Shown: positions 16,413-26,342, numbered from the stretch's first letter. The stretch: 64,000 nucleotides of DNA from Duganella sp. CF517 (GCF_900110275.1 NZ_FODC01000005.1:1-64000); one strand, 5' to 3'. The notes: generated by a model from the letters alone, not told the origin. Program-made: numbers and translations.

Positions 16413-18161
16413 ATGGCCGCAGCCGAAGCAATCGACAACGACACAGCAGCCCCGCCAGCACCCGGCGACGACGGTGCGGAACGGCTGCCCTTTATCCGCA
16501 CCCCGATGGGCCGCAACTTCATGCGCGCGGCCGCCGCCGCCGCGATCGTGGCGGTCTTGATCGGCCTGTACCTGTGGAACAAACCGCCCGATTACGGCGT
16601 GCTGTTCTCCAACTTCACCGACCGCGACGGCGGCGCCATCACGGCCGAGCTGGACAAACTGAACATCAAGCACAAGTTCTCGGAGAACGGCGGCGCCATC
16701 CTCGTGCCGACCGAGCAAGTCCACGACGCCCGCCTGAAACTGGCCGCGCAAGGCTTGCCCAAGGGCGGCAACGTCGGCTTCGAGCTGATGGAAAACCAGA
16801 AACTGGGCGTGTCGCAGTTCCTCGAACAAGTCAATTACCAGCGCGCCCTCGAAGGCGAGCTGGCGCGCTCGATCCAGTCGCTGGCCGCCGTCGAGAACGC
16901 CCGCGTCCACCTGGCGCTGCCGAAACCGTCCGTGTTCGTGCGCGACCAGCAAAAGCCGACCGCGTCGGTCCTGCTGACGTTGCACCCGAACCGCATGCTC
17001 GACCCGGCCCAGACCGCCGCGATCGTCCACCTGGTCGCCTCCAGCGTGCCGGAACTGATGCCGGCCAACGTCACCGTGGTCGACCAGGCCGGCAACCTGA
17101 TCTCCGACCAGAACAAGAACGGCAACGGCGGCCTGAACGCCAAGAACATGGATGAAACCCAGCTCAAGTATGTCAAGGACATGCAGCTGCAAGTCATCAA
17201 GCAGGTCGAATCGATCATCGTGCCCATCGTCGGCGAGGGCAACGTGCGCGCCGAAGCCACCGCCGACGTCGACTTCTCCAAGATCGAGCAGGCCGCCGAG
17301 ACCTACAAGCCGAACTCGCCGCCGGCGGCCTCGGCCATCCGCAGCCAGCAAAGCAGCGAGACCAGCGGCGACGCCAACGCCAATCCGGGCGGCATTCCGG
17401 GCGCGCTGTCGAACCAGCCGCCGGGCACCGCCACCGCCCCGCTCGACCAGGCCGTCGCCAACGGCCCCAACGCGCCGGCGCCGGGCACGCCGCCGGGCGG
17501 CGTCAACGCCAACGCGGCCGGTCCGAAACACAAGGAATCGACTACCAATTATGAAGTCGACAAGACCGTGCGCTACGAGACGCGCGGCATGGGCGGCCTG
17601 CGCCGCATGACGGTGGCCGTTGTGGTCAATTACAAACGCCTGGTCGACAAGGACGGCAAAGTCACCATTAAAGCCTATACTCCAGAGGAGATGGCCAAGA
17701 TCAACGATCTGGTCAAGCAGGCGATGGGCTACAACCAGGACCGGGGCGACGCCGTCAGCGTGGCCAACTCGCCGTTCGACGGCGTCGACCGGCCGTTCGA
17801 GCCGGCGCTCGACTGGTGGCGCGATCCGGCCAACCTGCCGATGGCCAAGGACCTGGCCAAGTTCCTGATCACCGCGCTGATCCTGCTGTACATCGTGCTG
17901 CGCATCGTGCGTCCGATGATGCGTCCGGTCTTCAAGAAGATCGACGAGATCAACGCGCCGGAGCCGGAACCGGAAGAGCCGGAGGAAGTCGTCGAGGAAG
18001 GCCCCGACGAGGCCCTCATCGCCGAGGAAGAACTGCGCAAGATGGAAGAGAACACCGTCAAGACTTACCGCGAAAACCTGGCGATGGCGAAAAAACTCGC
18101 CGTCGAGGACCCACGCATCGTTGCCAACGTGATCAAGGAATGGATAGGCGCAAATGACTGA
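16413..18161 (+). CDS. fliF: Flagellar MS-ring protein FliF
   Basis: The protein is 582 aa, standard for FliF. The first TM segment lies at about 31-51 (F-M-R-A-A-A-A-A-A-I-V-A-V-L-I-G-L-Y-L-W). A YscJ/FliF periplasmic domain follows, with G-A-I-L-V-P and R-A-L-E-G-E-L-A-R-S-I. A Pro/Ala-rich loop occupies about 300-370. A second TM is at about 487-508, and a cytoplasmic acidic C-terminus binds FliG. FliF forms the ring on which switch and export apparatus assemble. It is first in the fliFGHIJKLMNOPQR operon and overlaps fliG by 8 bp. Confidence 0.97.
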   Translation: MAAAEAIDNDTAAPPAPGDDGAERLPFIRTPMGRNFMRAAAAAAIVAVLIGLYLWNKPPDYGVLFSNFTDRDGGAITAELDKLNIKHKFSENGGAILVPTEQVHDARLKLAAQGLPKGGNVGFELMENQKLGVSQFLEQVNYQRALEGELARSIQSLAAVENARVHLALPKPSVFVRDQQKPTASVLLTLHPNRMLDPAQTAAIVHLVASSVPELMPANVTVVDQAGNLISDQNKNGNGGLNAKNMDETQLKYVKDMQLQVIKQVESIIVPIVGEGNVRAEATADVDFSKIEQAAETYKPNSPPAASAIRSQQSSETSGDANANPGGIPGALSNQPPGTATAPLDQAVANGPNAPAPGTPPGGVNANAAGPKHKESTTNYEVDKTVRYETRGMGGLRRMTVAVVVNYKRLVDKDGKVTIKAYTPEEMAKINDLVKQAMGYNQDRGDAVSVANSPFDGVDRPFEPALDWWRDPANLPMAKDLAKFLITALILLYIVLRIVRPMMRPVFKKIDEINAPEPEPEEPEEVVEEGPDEALIAEEELRKMEENTVKTYRENLAMAKKLAVEDPRIVANVIKEWIGAND

Positions 18162-19152
18162 GAATACCGGACTCCAAAAAGCCGCCATCCTGATGCTGGC
18201 GATGGGCGAGAGCGAAGCGGCCGAAGTGATGAAGTACCTCGGCCCGCGCGAAGTGCTGAAACTCGGCGCGGCCATGGCGACCATGAAGAACGTGCCGCAC
18301 GAGGAAGTGGTCGGCACGCTGGACAACTTCCGCGAGATGGTCGCGGCCGCCTCCACGGTCGGCCTCGATTCGGACGAGTACATCCGCCAGGTGCTGACCA
18401 AGGCGCTGGGCGACGACAAGGCCTCGGTGCTGCTGTCGCGCATTCTGGGCGGCAAGGACGCTTCCGGCATCGAATCGCTGAAGTGGATGGATTCGCAGTC
18501 CGTCGCCGAGCTGATCCGCAACGAGCACCCGCAGATCATCGCCACCATCCTGGTCCACCTGGAACGCGACCAGGCCTGCGAAATTTTGAGCCACTTTACC
18601 GACCGCCTGCGCAACGACGCCGTGCTGCGCATCGCCACCCTGGACGGCGTGCAGCCGGCCGCGCTGCGCGAACTGAACGACGTGCTGACCAAGCTGTTGT
18701 CCGGCAACGAGAACATCAAGAAATCGTCGCTGGGCGGCGTGCGCACGGCCGCCGAGATCCTCAACTTCATGAGCGGCGAGCAGGAAGGTTCGGTGATGGA
18801 CAACATCAAGAACTACGACAACGACATGGCGCAGAAGATCATGGACGAGATGTTCGTGTTCGACAACCTGATCGACATCGACGACCGCGGCATCCAGTTG
18901 CTGCTGCGCGAAGTGCAGTCGGAAATGCTGATCATCGCGCTCAAGGGCGCGTCGCAGGAATTGCGCGACAAGATCTTCAAGAACATGTCGGCGCGCGCCA
19001 GCGAGATGATGCGCGAAGACCTGGAATCGAAAGGACCGGTGCGCCTGTCCGAAGTGGAAACCCAGCAGAAACAGATCCTGCAAATCGTCCGCCGCCTGGC
19101 CGACGAAGGCCAGATCGTGTTAGGCGGCAAAGGCGAGGATTCGTTTGTCTAA
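18154..19152 (+). CDS. fliG: Flagellar motor switch protein FliG
   Basis: The protein is 332 aa with all three FliG regions. The EHPQ motif is at residues 124-127 in the middle domain. The C-terminal domain carries the charged helix D-D-R-G-I-Q-L-L-L-R-E-V for stator interaction and R-A-S-E-M-M-R-E-D-L. FliG sits on the cytoplasmic face of FliF and converts stator conformational change into rotation. Overlaps of 8 bp with fliF and fliH indicate translational coupling. Confidence 0.97.
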   Translation: MTENTGLQKAAILMLAMGESEAAEVMKYLGPREVLKLGAAMATMKNVPHEEVVGTLDNFREMVAAASTVGLDSDEYIRQVLTKALGDDKASVLLSRILGGKDASGIESLKWMDSQSVAELIRNEHPQIIATILVHLERDQACEILSHFTDRLRNDAVLRIATLDGVQPAALRELNDVLTKLLSGNENIKKSSLGGVRTAAEILNFMSGEQEGSVMDNIKNYDNDMAQKIMDEMFVFDNLIDIDDRGIQLLLREVQSEMLIIALKGASQELRDKIFKNMSARASEMMREDLESKGPVRLSEVETQQKQILQIVRRLADEGQIVLGGKGEDSFV

Positions 19153-19900
19153 TTTGCCCAAAGAGCAGCAAACCGCGTTCCAGCGCTGGGAGATGCGCTC
19201 GTTCGGCGACGAGCGCCCCAGCGTGGTGGCGCTGCGCGACGCCGAACAGCGCGAACGCGACGCCGAGCAGGCCAGGATCGACGCCGAGCAGCGCGTGCAC
19301 GAGGCGCTGCTGGAGCAGCAGGAGCTGGTCGAGATCGGACCGCCGCTGCCGCCGCCGCTGGAATATCCGACCGTCGAAGAACTCGAACACATCCGCGAAG
19401 AGGCGCGCCAGTCCGGCTACGAGGAAGGCCACGCGGCCGGCCACGCCGACGCCCTCGCCGCCGGCGAAATCGCCACCAAGGAAGAACTGCAGCAGATGCG
19501 CGCGCTGGCCGACGGCTTCAGCGGCGCGCTGCGCGACGCCGACCAGCTAATCGCCAACGACGTGCTGGACCTGGCGCTGCAACTGGCCAAGGGCATGCTC
19601 AAGAACGCGTTGCAGGTCAAGCCGGAACTGGTGCTGCCGATCGTGCGCGACGCCATCGACTACCTGCCGGCGCTGCAACAGCCGGCGCAGTTGCACCTGC
19701 ATCCGGACGACGCCGTCATCGTGCGCGCCGCCATCGGCGAGGAGCTCGACAAGGGCGGCTGGCGCGTGATCGAGGACGCCGCCGTCGGCCGCGGCGGCTG
19801 CAAGGTCGATACCGCCAGCAACCAGATCGACGCCACCGCCGCCGCGCGCTGGCAGCGCCTGAGCCACGCGCTGGGCAAAGAAGTCGATTGGCTGGACTGA
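19145..19900 (+). CDS. fliH: Flagellar assembly protein FliH
   Basis: A 251-aa protein with a long charged helical N-terminus (about 30-130). It includes G-Y-E-E-G-H-A-A-G-H-A-D-A, a GxxxG-like helix typical of FliH. The globular C-terminus carries V-L-D-L-A-L-Q-L-A-K-G-M-L-K. FliH binds and restrains the ATPase FliI and links it to FliN at the C-ring. It overlaps fliG and is 1 bp from fliI. Confidence 0.94.
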   Translation: MSNLPKEQQTAFQRWEMRSFGDERPSVVALRDAEQRERDAEQARIDAEQRVHEALLEQQELVEIGPPLPPPLEYPTVEELEHIREEARQSGYEEGHAAGHADALAAGEIATKEELQQMRALADGFSGALRDADQLIANDVLDLALQLAKGMLKNALQVKPELVLPIVRDAIDYLPALQQPAQLHLHPDDAVIVRAAIGEELDKGGWRVIEDAAVGRGGCKVDTASNQIDATAAARWQRLSHALGKEVDWLD

Positions 19901-19901
19901 C

Positions 19902-21344
19902 ATGAACGCCGCCCGCGACAAAAGCCCGAACGACGCGGCCGCCCCCGCCGCCAGCCCGGCCACGCATGCCGGCCGCTGGAAATCCTACCTGGGCGACTGC
20001 GGCGCGCTGGTCGGCTTCGTCGAACCGATGCAAATCTCCGGCCGCGTCACCCGCGTGGCCGGCCTGGTGATGGAGGCGGTCGGCCTGCGCCTGGCCGTCG
20101 GCGCCGCCTGCACCGTGCCGCTGCCGGGCGGCGGCAAGATCGAGGCCGAAGTGGTCGGCTTCGAAGGCGACCGCCTGTTCCTGATGCCGCAAAGCGATGT
20201 CGAAGGCGTGGTGCCGGGCACCCGCGTGTTCCCGGTCGAGCCGGCGATCCCGAAACCGGGCACCGTGGCCCATCCGCGCCGCCGCCCCAGCGACCGCGCG
20301 CGCCACCTGCCGGTCGGCCCGGAACTGCTGGGCCGCGTGCTCGACGGCGCCGGCCGCGTGCTCGACAACCTCGGCCCGCTCAACGCCTCCGACAGCGCGC
20401 CGATCAACACCCGCCCCGCCAACCCGCTGGGCCGCGCGCCCATCGTCGACACGCTCGACGTCGGCGTGCGCTCGATCAACGCCATGCTGACGGTGGGACG
20501 CGGCCAGCGCATGGGCCTGTTCGCCGGCTCCGGCGTCGGCAAGTCCGTGCTGCTGGGCATGATGGCGCGCTACACCGAGGCCGACGTCATCGTCGTCGGC
20601 CTGATCGGCGAACGCGGCCGCGAAGTAAAAGAATTCATCGAGCAGATCCTCGGCCCCGAGGGCCTGGCGCGCTCGGTGGTCGTGGCCGCGCCGGCCGACA
20701 CGCCGCCGCTGATGCGCCTGCAAGGCGCGGCGTACGCCACCGCCATCGCCGAGCACTTCCGCGACAAGGGCCAGAACGTGCTGCTGATCATGGACTCGCT
20801 GACCCGCTACGCGATGGCGCAACGCGAGATCGCGCTGGCGATCGGCGAACCGCCGGCCACCAAGGGCTATCCGCCGTCGGTGTTCGCCAAGCTGCCGGTG
20901 CTGGTCGAACGCGCCGGCAACGGCGAAGTCGGCGGCGGCTCGATCACCGCCTTCTACACCGTGCTGACCGAGGGCGACGATCAACAGGACCCGATCGCCG
21001 ACTCGGCGCGGGCGATTTTGGACGGCCACATCGTGCTCAACCGCCGCCTGGCCGAGTCGGGCCACTACCCGGCCATCGACATCGAACAATCGATCAGCCG
21101 CGCGATGCACTCGATCACCACGCACGAACACCAGCAGCGCGCCCGCCACCTGAAACAGTTGTTTTCGCGCTACGAGCGCAGCCGCGACCTGATCAGCGTC
21201 GGCGCCTACGCGCCCGGCACCGACCCGGTATTGGACCAGGCTATCGTGCTCCACGATCGGATAGAAAATTTCCTTCAGCAGCAGATCACCGAACGGGTCA
21301 CCATGGACGAGAGTTTGGGCCAACTTACCTCTCTGTTCGACTGA
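19902..21344 (+). CDS. fliI: Flagellar export ATPase FliI
   Basis: A 480-aa F1-beta-like ATPase. The Walker A motif G-S-G-V-G-K-S is at residues 209-215. The Walker B region reads V-L-L-I-M-D-S-L-T-R-Y-A-M-A-Q-R-E-I. FliI hexamers energise or regulate unloading of export substrates with FliH and FliJ. The first 30 residues are an Ala/Pro-rich leader that varies in the family. The gene lies in the canonical fliH-fliI-fliJ order. Confidence 0.97.
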   Translation: MNAARDKSPNDAAAPAASPATHAGRWKSYLGDCGALVGFVEPMQISGRVTRVAGLVMEAVGLRLAVGAACTVPLPGGGKIEAEVVGFEGDRLFLMPQSDVEGVVPGTRVFPVEPAIPKPGTVAHPRRRPSDRARHLPVGPELLGRVLDGAGRVLDNLGPLNASDSAPINTRPANPLGRAPIVDTLDVGVRSINAMLTVGRGQRMGLFAGSGVGKSVLLGMMARYTEADVIVVGLIGERGREVKEFIEQILGPEGLARSVVVAAPADTPPLMRLQGAAYATAIAEHFRDKGQNVLLIMDSLTRYAMAQREIALAIGEPPATKGYPPSVFAKLPVLVERAGNGEVGGGSITAFYTVLTEGDDQQDPIADSARAILDGHIVLNRRLAESGHYPAIDIEQSISRAMHSITTHEHQQRARHLKQLFSRYERSRDLISVGAYAPGTDPVLDQAIVLHDRIENFLQQQITERVTMDESLGQLTSLFD

Positions 21345-21380
21345 TGGACGCGGTGCGCCGCCCCCTATAATTGATTCACT

Positions 21381-21821
21381 ATGGCATCCAAAGCGCAACT
21401 TGAAACATTGATCGACCTGGCCCGCCGGGAAACCGACGATGCGGCCAAGCGGCTCGGCGCGTCCCTCAAAGCGGTCGACGAGGCCACGCAAAAGCACCAG
21501 ATGCTGGTTGGCTACCGCGACGAATACGTCAAACGTTTCGAGGAGGCGCAGGCGGCCGGCATCACGCCGATGGCCTACCGCAATTTCCAGGCATTCATGG
21601 AAAAGCTGGACGTGGCCGTCAAGGGCCAGCTGGAGATGATACGGCACGCCGAATACCGCGCCGACCAGGAAAAAGCCGCGTGGCAGACCGCCGAGCGCAA
21701 GCGCATGTCCTACTCGACCTTGAACGAGCGGGCGGACGCCGAGGCGCTTAAGCTGGAAAACAAGCGCGACCAGAAGCAGATGGACGAACACGCAGCACGA
21801 CAGGCTTATTACAAGCGTTGA
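21381..21821 (+). CDS. fliJ: Flagellar export stalk protein FliJ
   Basis: A 146-aa protein that is almost wholly charged and helical, predicted as an antiparallel coiled coil. It begins L-E-T-L-I-D-L-A-R-R-E-T-D-D-A-A-K and ends D-Q-K-Q-M-D-E-H-A-A-R. FliJ inserts in the FliI hexamer like F1-gamma and helps gate FlhA. Similarity in this family is weak, but length, coiled coil and position immediately after fliI leave little doubt. Confidence 0.93.
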   Translation: MASKAQLETLIDLARRETDDAAKRLGASLKAVDEATQKHQMLVGYRDEYVKRFEEAQAAGITPMAYRNFQAFMEKLDVAVKGQLEMIRHAEYRADQEKAAWQTAERKRMSYSTLNERADAEALKLENKRDQKQMDEHAARQAYYKR

Positions 21822-21857
21822 CCCACACTAGTTGAACCCTACCGACACGGCGCGATC

Positions 21858-23516
21858 ATGCAAACCACCAATCTCCAACTTCCGACGCTGAACGCCAACG
21901 CGGTCGCGGCACCGAAGGCCAATCTGAACCTGGGTGCCGGCGGCGACAACAACGCGTTCAAAAAGGCGCTGTCGCGCGAGATGGATCAACGCCAGGCCAA
22001 CATGATCGCCAAGACGCCGGACCGCCCGGCGCCCGCGTCGCGCCCGTCGGCGCCCAAACAGACCGCGCCGGCCAAGCCGGCGCAGCCGCAGAACCAGCAA
22101 GCGGACGCCGCCGACAAAGCCGCCCAGCCGGCTAGCCGCGCCGACGCGATGGCAAGCGCCGCCGCGCCAGCCCCGGTCAAAACCAGCGCCGGCGACAGCG
22201 GCACCGACGGCGCCGGCGACAGCGCGACCAGCGACGCCCAGGCCGCCAAATCGGCCGACCCGGTGGCCGATATGCTGGCCCTGGTGGCCGCGTTCAATCA
22301 ACCGCCCGCCCCGGCCGCCAGCGCCGGTACCGACGCCTCGGCCGCGATCGGCGGCAACAGCGGCGCCAGCGCCGCCGCCCTCGCCGCCGAAGCGGCCGCC
22401 GCCGCCGCCGAACTGGCCGCCGCCAAAGCCGGCGACGCGGCCATCGACGCCGACGGCCTGGCCGCAACGGCCGGCCCGGTCGACAGCGCCGACGCCGCCG
22501 CGCTCGACGACGCCGCGCTGCTGGCGGCGAAAGCCGGCGCCGGCGCCGATGCGGCCGCCGACTTCAAGGCCGCGCTGACCAGCGCCGGCGCCAACGCGCA
22601 AGCGGTGGCGGATGCGGCCGCGGCCGCTGCTGGCGCCAAGGCCGCCGCCGCTGCCGCCAGCGCCGCCGGCAAGCTGACGCCGGTACCTTCCAGCGCCTTG
22701 TCCAAACCGACGGCCACCACCGACGCCGATCCGGGCGCGGCCGGCCTGGACGACAAGGCCGGCGCCAGCGCCGTGTTGAAAGACACGGCCGCGACCAGCG
22801 CCGACGCCGACGCGGCCGCCACCGGCAAGGCCGCGCCGGCCGCCGACTTCCAGCAACAACTGACCCAGTCACAGCAAGCCCGGCAGCATCAATCCGACAC
22901 TGCCCTGGCCGCCGCCGCGCCGCGCGCCGGCGCCGCCAACGCCGAGGCCCTGCCCGCGCTGATGGACACCGCCGCCGCCATCGCGCCGACGGCGCAAGCG
23001 GCGCTCGAGACGGCCAAGGCGGCCGTCGCCGCGCCGGCCGACAAGCTCACCAGCCGCGTCGGTACCCAGGCCTGGGACCAGCAACTGGGCCAGAAGGTGA
23101 TCTTCATGGCCGCCGGCGGCGAACAGAGCGCCACCATGGAATTGAATCCGCCGGACCTGGGCCCGCTGCAGGTCGTGCTGAGCGTGAACAAGGACCAGGC
23201 CACCGCCGCCTTCAGTTCGGCGCAGCCGGAAGTGCGCCAGGCGCTCGAAGCGGCGCTGCCGAAGCTGCGCGAAATGATGAGCGAGGCCGGCATTCAGCTC
23301 GGCAGCGCGACGGTATCGGCCGGAATGTCGGACCAGAACAACGGTTTCAACCAGCAAGCCGCTTCGATGCAAAACGATAGTGGCAGCCAGCGCGGCGCCC
23401 GCGCCGGCGGCGGCGCTGTTGCCGGCCGTGGCGACGGCGACGATGGCGGCAACGCCGCGCGCGCCAGCGCCCCGGCGCGCCGCCTGCCGGCCGGCGCGGT
23501 CGACACCTTCGCCTAA
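21858..23516 (+). CDS. fliK: Flagellar hook-length control protein FliK
   Basis: A 552-aa protein in the canonical position between fliJ and fliL. Residues about 50-400 are extremely Ala-rich (Ala/Asp/Gly/Lys) and probably form the extended ruler. The C-terminal Flg_hook domain (about 395-490) has M-E-L-N-P-P-D-L-G-P-L-Q-V, then L-R-E-M-M-S-E-A-G-I-Q-L-G. A Gly/Arg-rich tail follows. FliK measures hook length and triggers the FlhB specificity switch. A second, shorter FliK-like gene is at 11421. Confidence 0.94.
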   Translation: MQTTNLQLPTLNANAVAAPKANLNLGAGGDNNAFKKALSREMDQRQANMIAKTPDRPAPASRPSAPKQTAPAKPAQPQNQQADAADKAAQPASRADAMASAAAPAPVKTSAGDSGTDGAGDSATSDAQAAKSADPVADMLALVAAFNQPPAPAASAGTDASAAIGGNSGASAAALAAEAAAAAAELAAAKAGDAAIDADGLAATAGPVDSADAAALDDAALLAAKAGAGADAAADFKAALTSAGANAQAVADAAAAAAGAKAAAAAASAAGKLTPVPSSALSKPTATTDADPGAAGLDDKAGASAVLKDTAATSADADAAATGKAAPAADFQQQLTQSQQARQHQSDTALAAAAPRAGAANAEALPALMDTAAAIAPTAQAALETAKAAVAAPADKLTSRVGTQAWDQQLGQKVIFMAAGGEQSATMELNPPDLGPLQVVLSVNKDQATAAFSSAQPEVRQALEAALPKLREMMSEAGIQLGSATVSAGMSDQNNGFNQQAASMQNDSGSQRGARAGGGAVAGRGDGDDGGNAARASAPARRLPAGAVDTFA

Positions 23517-23712
23517 GCGGCGGCGGACGGCGGCCGGCGCGCCGGGAACGGCGGCGCGGCCCTGCCGGTTTGTTGTCGGTTCAACTATGGAAGCGTCAAG
23601 CAGCCACTGGATCATGGTTCTTTTCGGCATTTCCAACCGCGCAGGCACAACCGATAATGACATAATGGTGAAATGATCCATTCGTCCCATACGGGCAAAG
23701 GCAAGGGTAATT

Positions 23713-24246
23713 TTGAAAGCGAATCCAAAAGTGAAAGCTGATCAGAAAGTCGAAGCGCCCGCGGGTGGCGGCAGCAAAAAGCTGATCATCATCATCGTCG
23801 CGGTGGTGCTGTTGCTCGGCGCGGCCGGCGGCGGCGCGGCCTGGTTCTTCATGCACGGCAAGGAAGACGCGCACGAGGAAGAAGACAAGCCGGTCAAGAA
23901 AAAATCGGCCAAGAAGGCCGGACCGTCCGAGTACATTCCGGTCGAGCCGTTCACCGTCAACCTGCAACCGGGCGAATCGGGCGTCAGCGACCAGTACCTG
24001 CAACTGGCGTTCACGCTGGAAGTGTCGAGCCTGGAAGAGGCGGACAACGTCAAGAAGAACATGGCCAAGGTGCGCAACCGCGTGCTGCTGCTGTTGTCGA
24101 GCAAAAAAGCCGCCGACATCAACACGCCCGAGGGCAAGGTCCAGCTGTCGAAGGAAATCACCGAGCAGTTGTCGGAACCGTTCGAACACCGCGGCGACAA
24201 GCAAGACATCATCGATGTGCTGTTCACGTCGTTTATCATCCAGTAA
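23713..24246 (+). CDS. fliL: Flagellar basal body-associated protein FliL
   Basis: A 177-aa protein with a lysine-rich N-terminus, one TM segment at about 24-48, an acidic/basic linker and a FliL periplasmic domain (Y-I-P-V-E-P-F-T-V-N-L, then L-Q-L-A-F-T-L-E-V). FliL forms a ring around the stator and supports torque. The start is TTG 23713, behind AAGGGTAAT; no ATG in frame lies before the TM segment. A 196-bp gap before the gene shows no convincing promoter. Confidence 0.93.
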   Translation: MKANPKVKADQKVEAPAGGGSKKLIIIIVAVVLLLGAAGGGAAWFFMHGKEDAHEEEDKPVKKKSAKKAGPSEYIPVEPFTVNLQPGESGVSDQYLQLAFTLEVSSLEEADNVKKNMAKVRNRVLLLLSSKKAADINTPEGKVQLSKEITEQLSEPFEHRGDKQDIIDVLFTSFIIQ

Positions 24247-24274
24247 GCAGCAGTTGACAGGTAAGTAATCCACC

Positions 24275-25255
24275 ATGGCCGATAATTTTCTCTCCCAGGA
24301 AGAAGTCGATGCCCTTCTGAAGGGCGTCAACGGCGACCAGGACGACGCCCAGCAGCAAGAGGACGTCGCCGGCGTACGGACCTACAACCTGGCCACGCAG
24401 GAACGCATCGTCCGTGGCCGGATGCCGACCTTGGAGATTATCAACGAGCGTTTCGCGCGCCTGCTGCGCGTGGGCCTGTTCAACTTCCTGCGCCGCAGCG
24501 CCGAGGTCTCGGTCGGTTCGGTGCGGGTCTCCAAGTACAGCGAATTCATCCGCAACCTAGTGGTGCCGACCAACCTCAATCTGGTGCACATGAAGCCGCT
24601 GCGCGGCACGGCGCTGATGGTGTTCGATCCGGGCCTGGTGTTCCTGCTGGTGGACAACCTGTTCGGCGGCGACGGCCGCTTCCACACGCGCGTCGAGGGG
24701 CGCGACTTCACCCAGACCGAGCAGCGCATCATCCTGCGCATCCTCGATATCGTGTTCGAGGCCTACACCAAGTCGTGGGAACCGGTCTATCCGGTCGAGT
24801 TCGAGTACATCCGCTCGGAGATGAACACCCAGTTCGCCAACATCGCCACGCCGAACGAGGTGGTGGTGGCGTCGACCTTCACGGTGGAGCTGGGATCGGT
24901 GTCCGGCCAGATCCACTTCTGCATGCCGTATTCGATGATCGAGCCGATCCGCGATTCGCTCACCTCCAGCCTGCAGGGCGAGGCGCTGGAAGTCGACAAG
25001 CGCTGGATCCGCCTGATGACGCAGCAAATCCAGATCGCCGAGGTCGAGGTGGTCGCCTCGCTGGGCACGGCCAAGGTCAATTTCGACGAGATCCTCAACA
25101 TGCGGGTGGGCGACATCATCCCGCTGACGATCCCGGAAATGATCTCGGCCACCGTCGACGGCGTGCCGGTGATGGACTGCAGCTACGGCGTGATGAACGG
25201 ACAATACGCGTTGAAGGTCGAGAAATTGCTCTCCAATGCAGAAAACCTTAAATAA
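24275..25255 (+). CDS. fliM: Flagellar motor switch protein FliM
   Basis: A 326-aa protein whose N-terminal CheY-P-binding motif F-L-S-Q-E-E-V-D-A-L-L-K-G is complete. The CheC-like middle domain follows (R-L-L-R-V-G-L-F-N-F-L-R-R). The C-terminal SpoA domain includes V-G-D-I-I-P-L-T-I-P. FliM forms the main wall of the C-ring and receives chemotaxis signals. It is located between fliL and fliN. Confidence 0.97.
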   Translation: MADNFLSQEEVDALLKGVNGDQDDAQQQEDVAGVRTYNLATQERIVRGRMPTLEIINERFARLLRVGLFNFLRRSAEVSVGSVRVSKYSEFIRNLVVPTNLNLVHMKPLRGTALMVFDPGLVFLLVDNLFGGDGRFHTRVEGRDFTQTEQRIILRILDIVFEAYTKSWEPVYPVEFEYIRSEMNTQFANIATPNEVVVASTFTVELGSVSGQIHFCMPYSMIEPIRDSLTSSLQGEALEVDKRWIRLMTQQIQIAEVEVVASLGTAKVNFDEILNMRVGDIIPLTIPEMISATVDGVPVMDCSYGVMNGQYALKVEKLLSNAENLK

Positions 25256-25299
25256 GACCGGGGCGTTGGCCGCCGGTAACCGCAACACAGGAGAGAAAC

Positions 25300-25731
25300 A
25301 TGTCGGATAATCAAGACGACGATCAAAGCATGGACGACCCTTGGGGCGCCGCGATCGCCGAGCAAGCCCAGGCGGAAGCGGAAGCGCTGCAGGCGCAGCA
25401 AGCGCAGCAGGCCGCCAGCGCGGCCGTCTTCAAGGACTTCTCCGGCACGCCGAGCAAGACCGAGACGCACAACGATATCGACTTCATCCTCGACATCCCG
25501 GTCCAGCTGACGGTCGAACTGGGCCGCACCAAGATCGCCATCAAGAACCTGCTGCAACTGGCGCAGGGCTCGGTGGTCGAGCTCGACGGCATGGCCGGCG
25601 AGCCGATGGACGTGCTGGTCAACGGCTGCCTGATCGCCCAGGGCGAGGTGGTGGTGGTCAACGACAAGTTCGGTATCCGCCTGACCGACATCATCACGCC
25701 TTCCGAACGCATCCGAAAACTGAATAAATGA
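25300..25731 (+). CDS. fliN: Flagellar motor switch protein FliN
   Basis: A 143-aa protein with an acidic, Gln/Ala-rich N-terminal extension (about 1-50) and the SpoA domain at about 58-135: D-I-P-V-Q-L-T-V-E-L-G-R-T, L-A-Q-G-S-V-V-E-L-D and V-L-V-N-G. FliN forms the base of the C-ring and docks FliH. The ATGA overlap with fliO suggests coupled translation. Confidence 0.96.
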   Translation: MSDNQDDDQSMDDPWGAAIAEQAQAEAEALQAQQAQQAASAAVFKDFSGTPSKTETHNDIDFILDIPVQLTVELGRTKIAIKNLLQLAQGSVVELDGMAGEPMDVLVNGCLIAQGEVVVVNDKFGIRLTDIITPSERIRKLNK

Positions 25732-26342
25732 AGCACGGACCGACCCTTTCCCTGATCCTCGCGGCGGCCCTGGCCGCCGCGCCGGCGATGGCGCAGACCA
25801 CCGCGCCGGCCGCCGGCAAGGCCGCGACGACGGCCGCGCCGGCGCCAACTGTCACCGCCCCGCCGGCCGTCCCGGCCACCGCCGACGCCGCGCCACCCGT
25901 ACCCGCCGCCACCGAGGCGGCCACCCCGGCCGCGGCCACCGCGCCGGCCACGCGCCCCGGCCCGCTGGCGATGACGGTTCCGACGCCGCCGCCGGCCGCC
26001 GGCGCCGGCAGCCTGATGCAAACCACCTTCGCGCTGCTGTTCGTGCTGGCCCTGCTGGTGGGCGGCGCCTGGTTCCTCAAGCGCTTCGGCCCCAGGAACC
26101 TGGGCGGCGCCGGCGGCACCGTCAAGCTGGTCGGCTCGCTGAGCCTGGGCACGCGCGAGCGCATCCTGGTGGTCGAGGTCGGCGACCAATGGATCGTCGT
26201 CGGCGCCTCGCCGGGCCGCATGAACGCGCTGGCGACGATGCCGCGCCAGGAAAACAACGACGCGGCCGTTCCCGCCACCCTGCAAACGGCCAACTTCGCC
26301 GAGTGGTTCAAACAAACGATCGACAAGCGCAATGCGAAATAA
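25728..26342 (+). CDS. fliO: Flagellar biosynthesis protein FliO
   Basis: A 204-aa protein with a signal-like hydrophobic N-terminus (about 5-23) and a long Ala/Pro/Thr-rich segment. A TM helix follows at about 97-118, with W-F-L-K-R-F-G immediately after it. The FliO domain has L-G-T-R-E-R-I-L-V-V-E-V-G-D-Q-W. FliO is a scaffold that stabilises the FliP ring. It overlaps fliP by 11 bp. Confidence 0.9.
   Translation: MKHGPTLSLILAAALAAAPAMAQTTAPAAGKAATTAAPAPTVTAPPAVPATADAAPPVPAATEAATPAAATAPATRPGPLAMTVPTPPPAAGAGSLMQTTFALLFVLALLVGGAWFLKRFGPRNLGGAGGTVKLVGSLSLGTRERILVVEVGDQWIVVGASPGRMNALATMPRQENNDAAVPATLQTANFAEWFKQTIDKRNAK

Noticed and set aside
23640..23680. ACCGATAA-like sequence before fliL as a sigma-28 promoter
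   Set aside because: The region 11 bp upstream (TTCCAACC) does not match the -35 element.
24557..25288. Minus-strand open frame over fliM
   Set aside because: Antisense shadow of fliM; no similarity or ribosome site.
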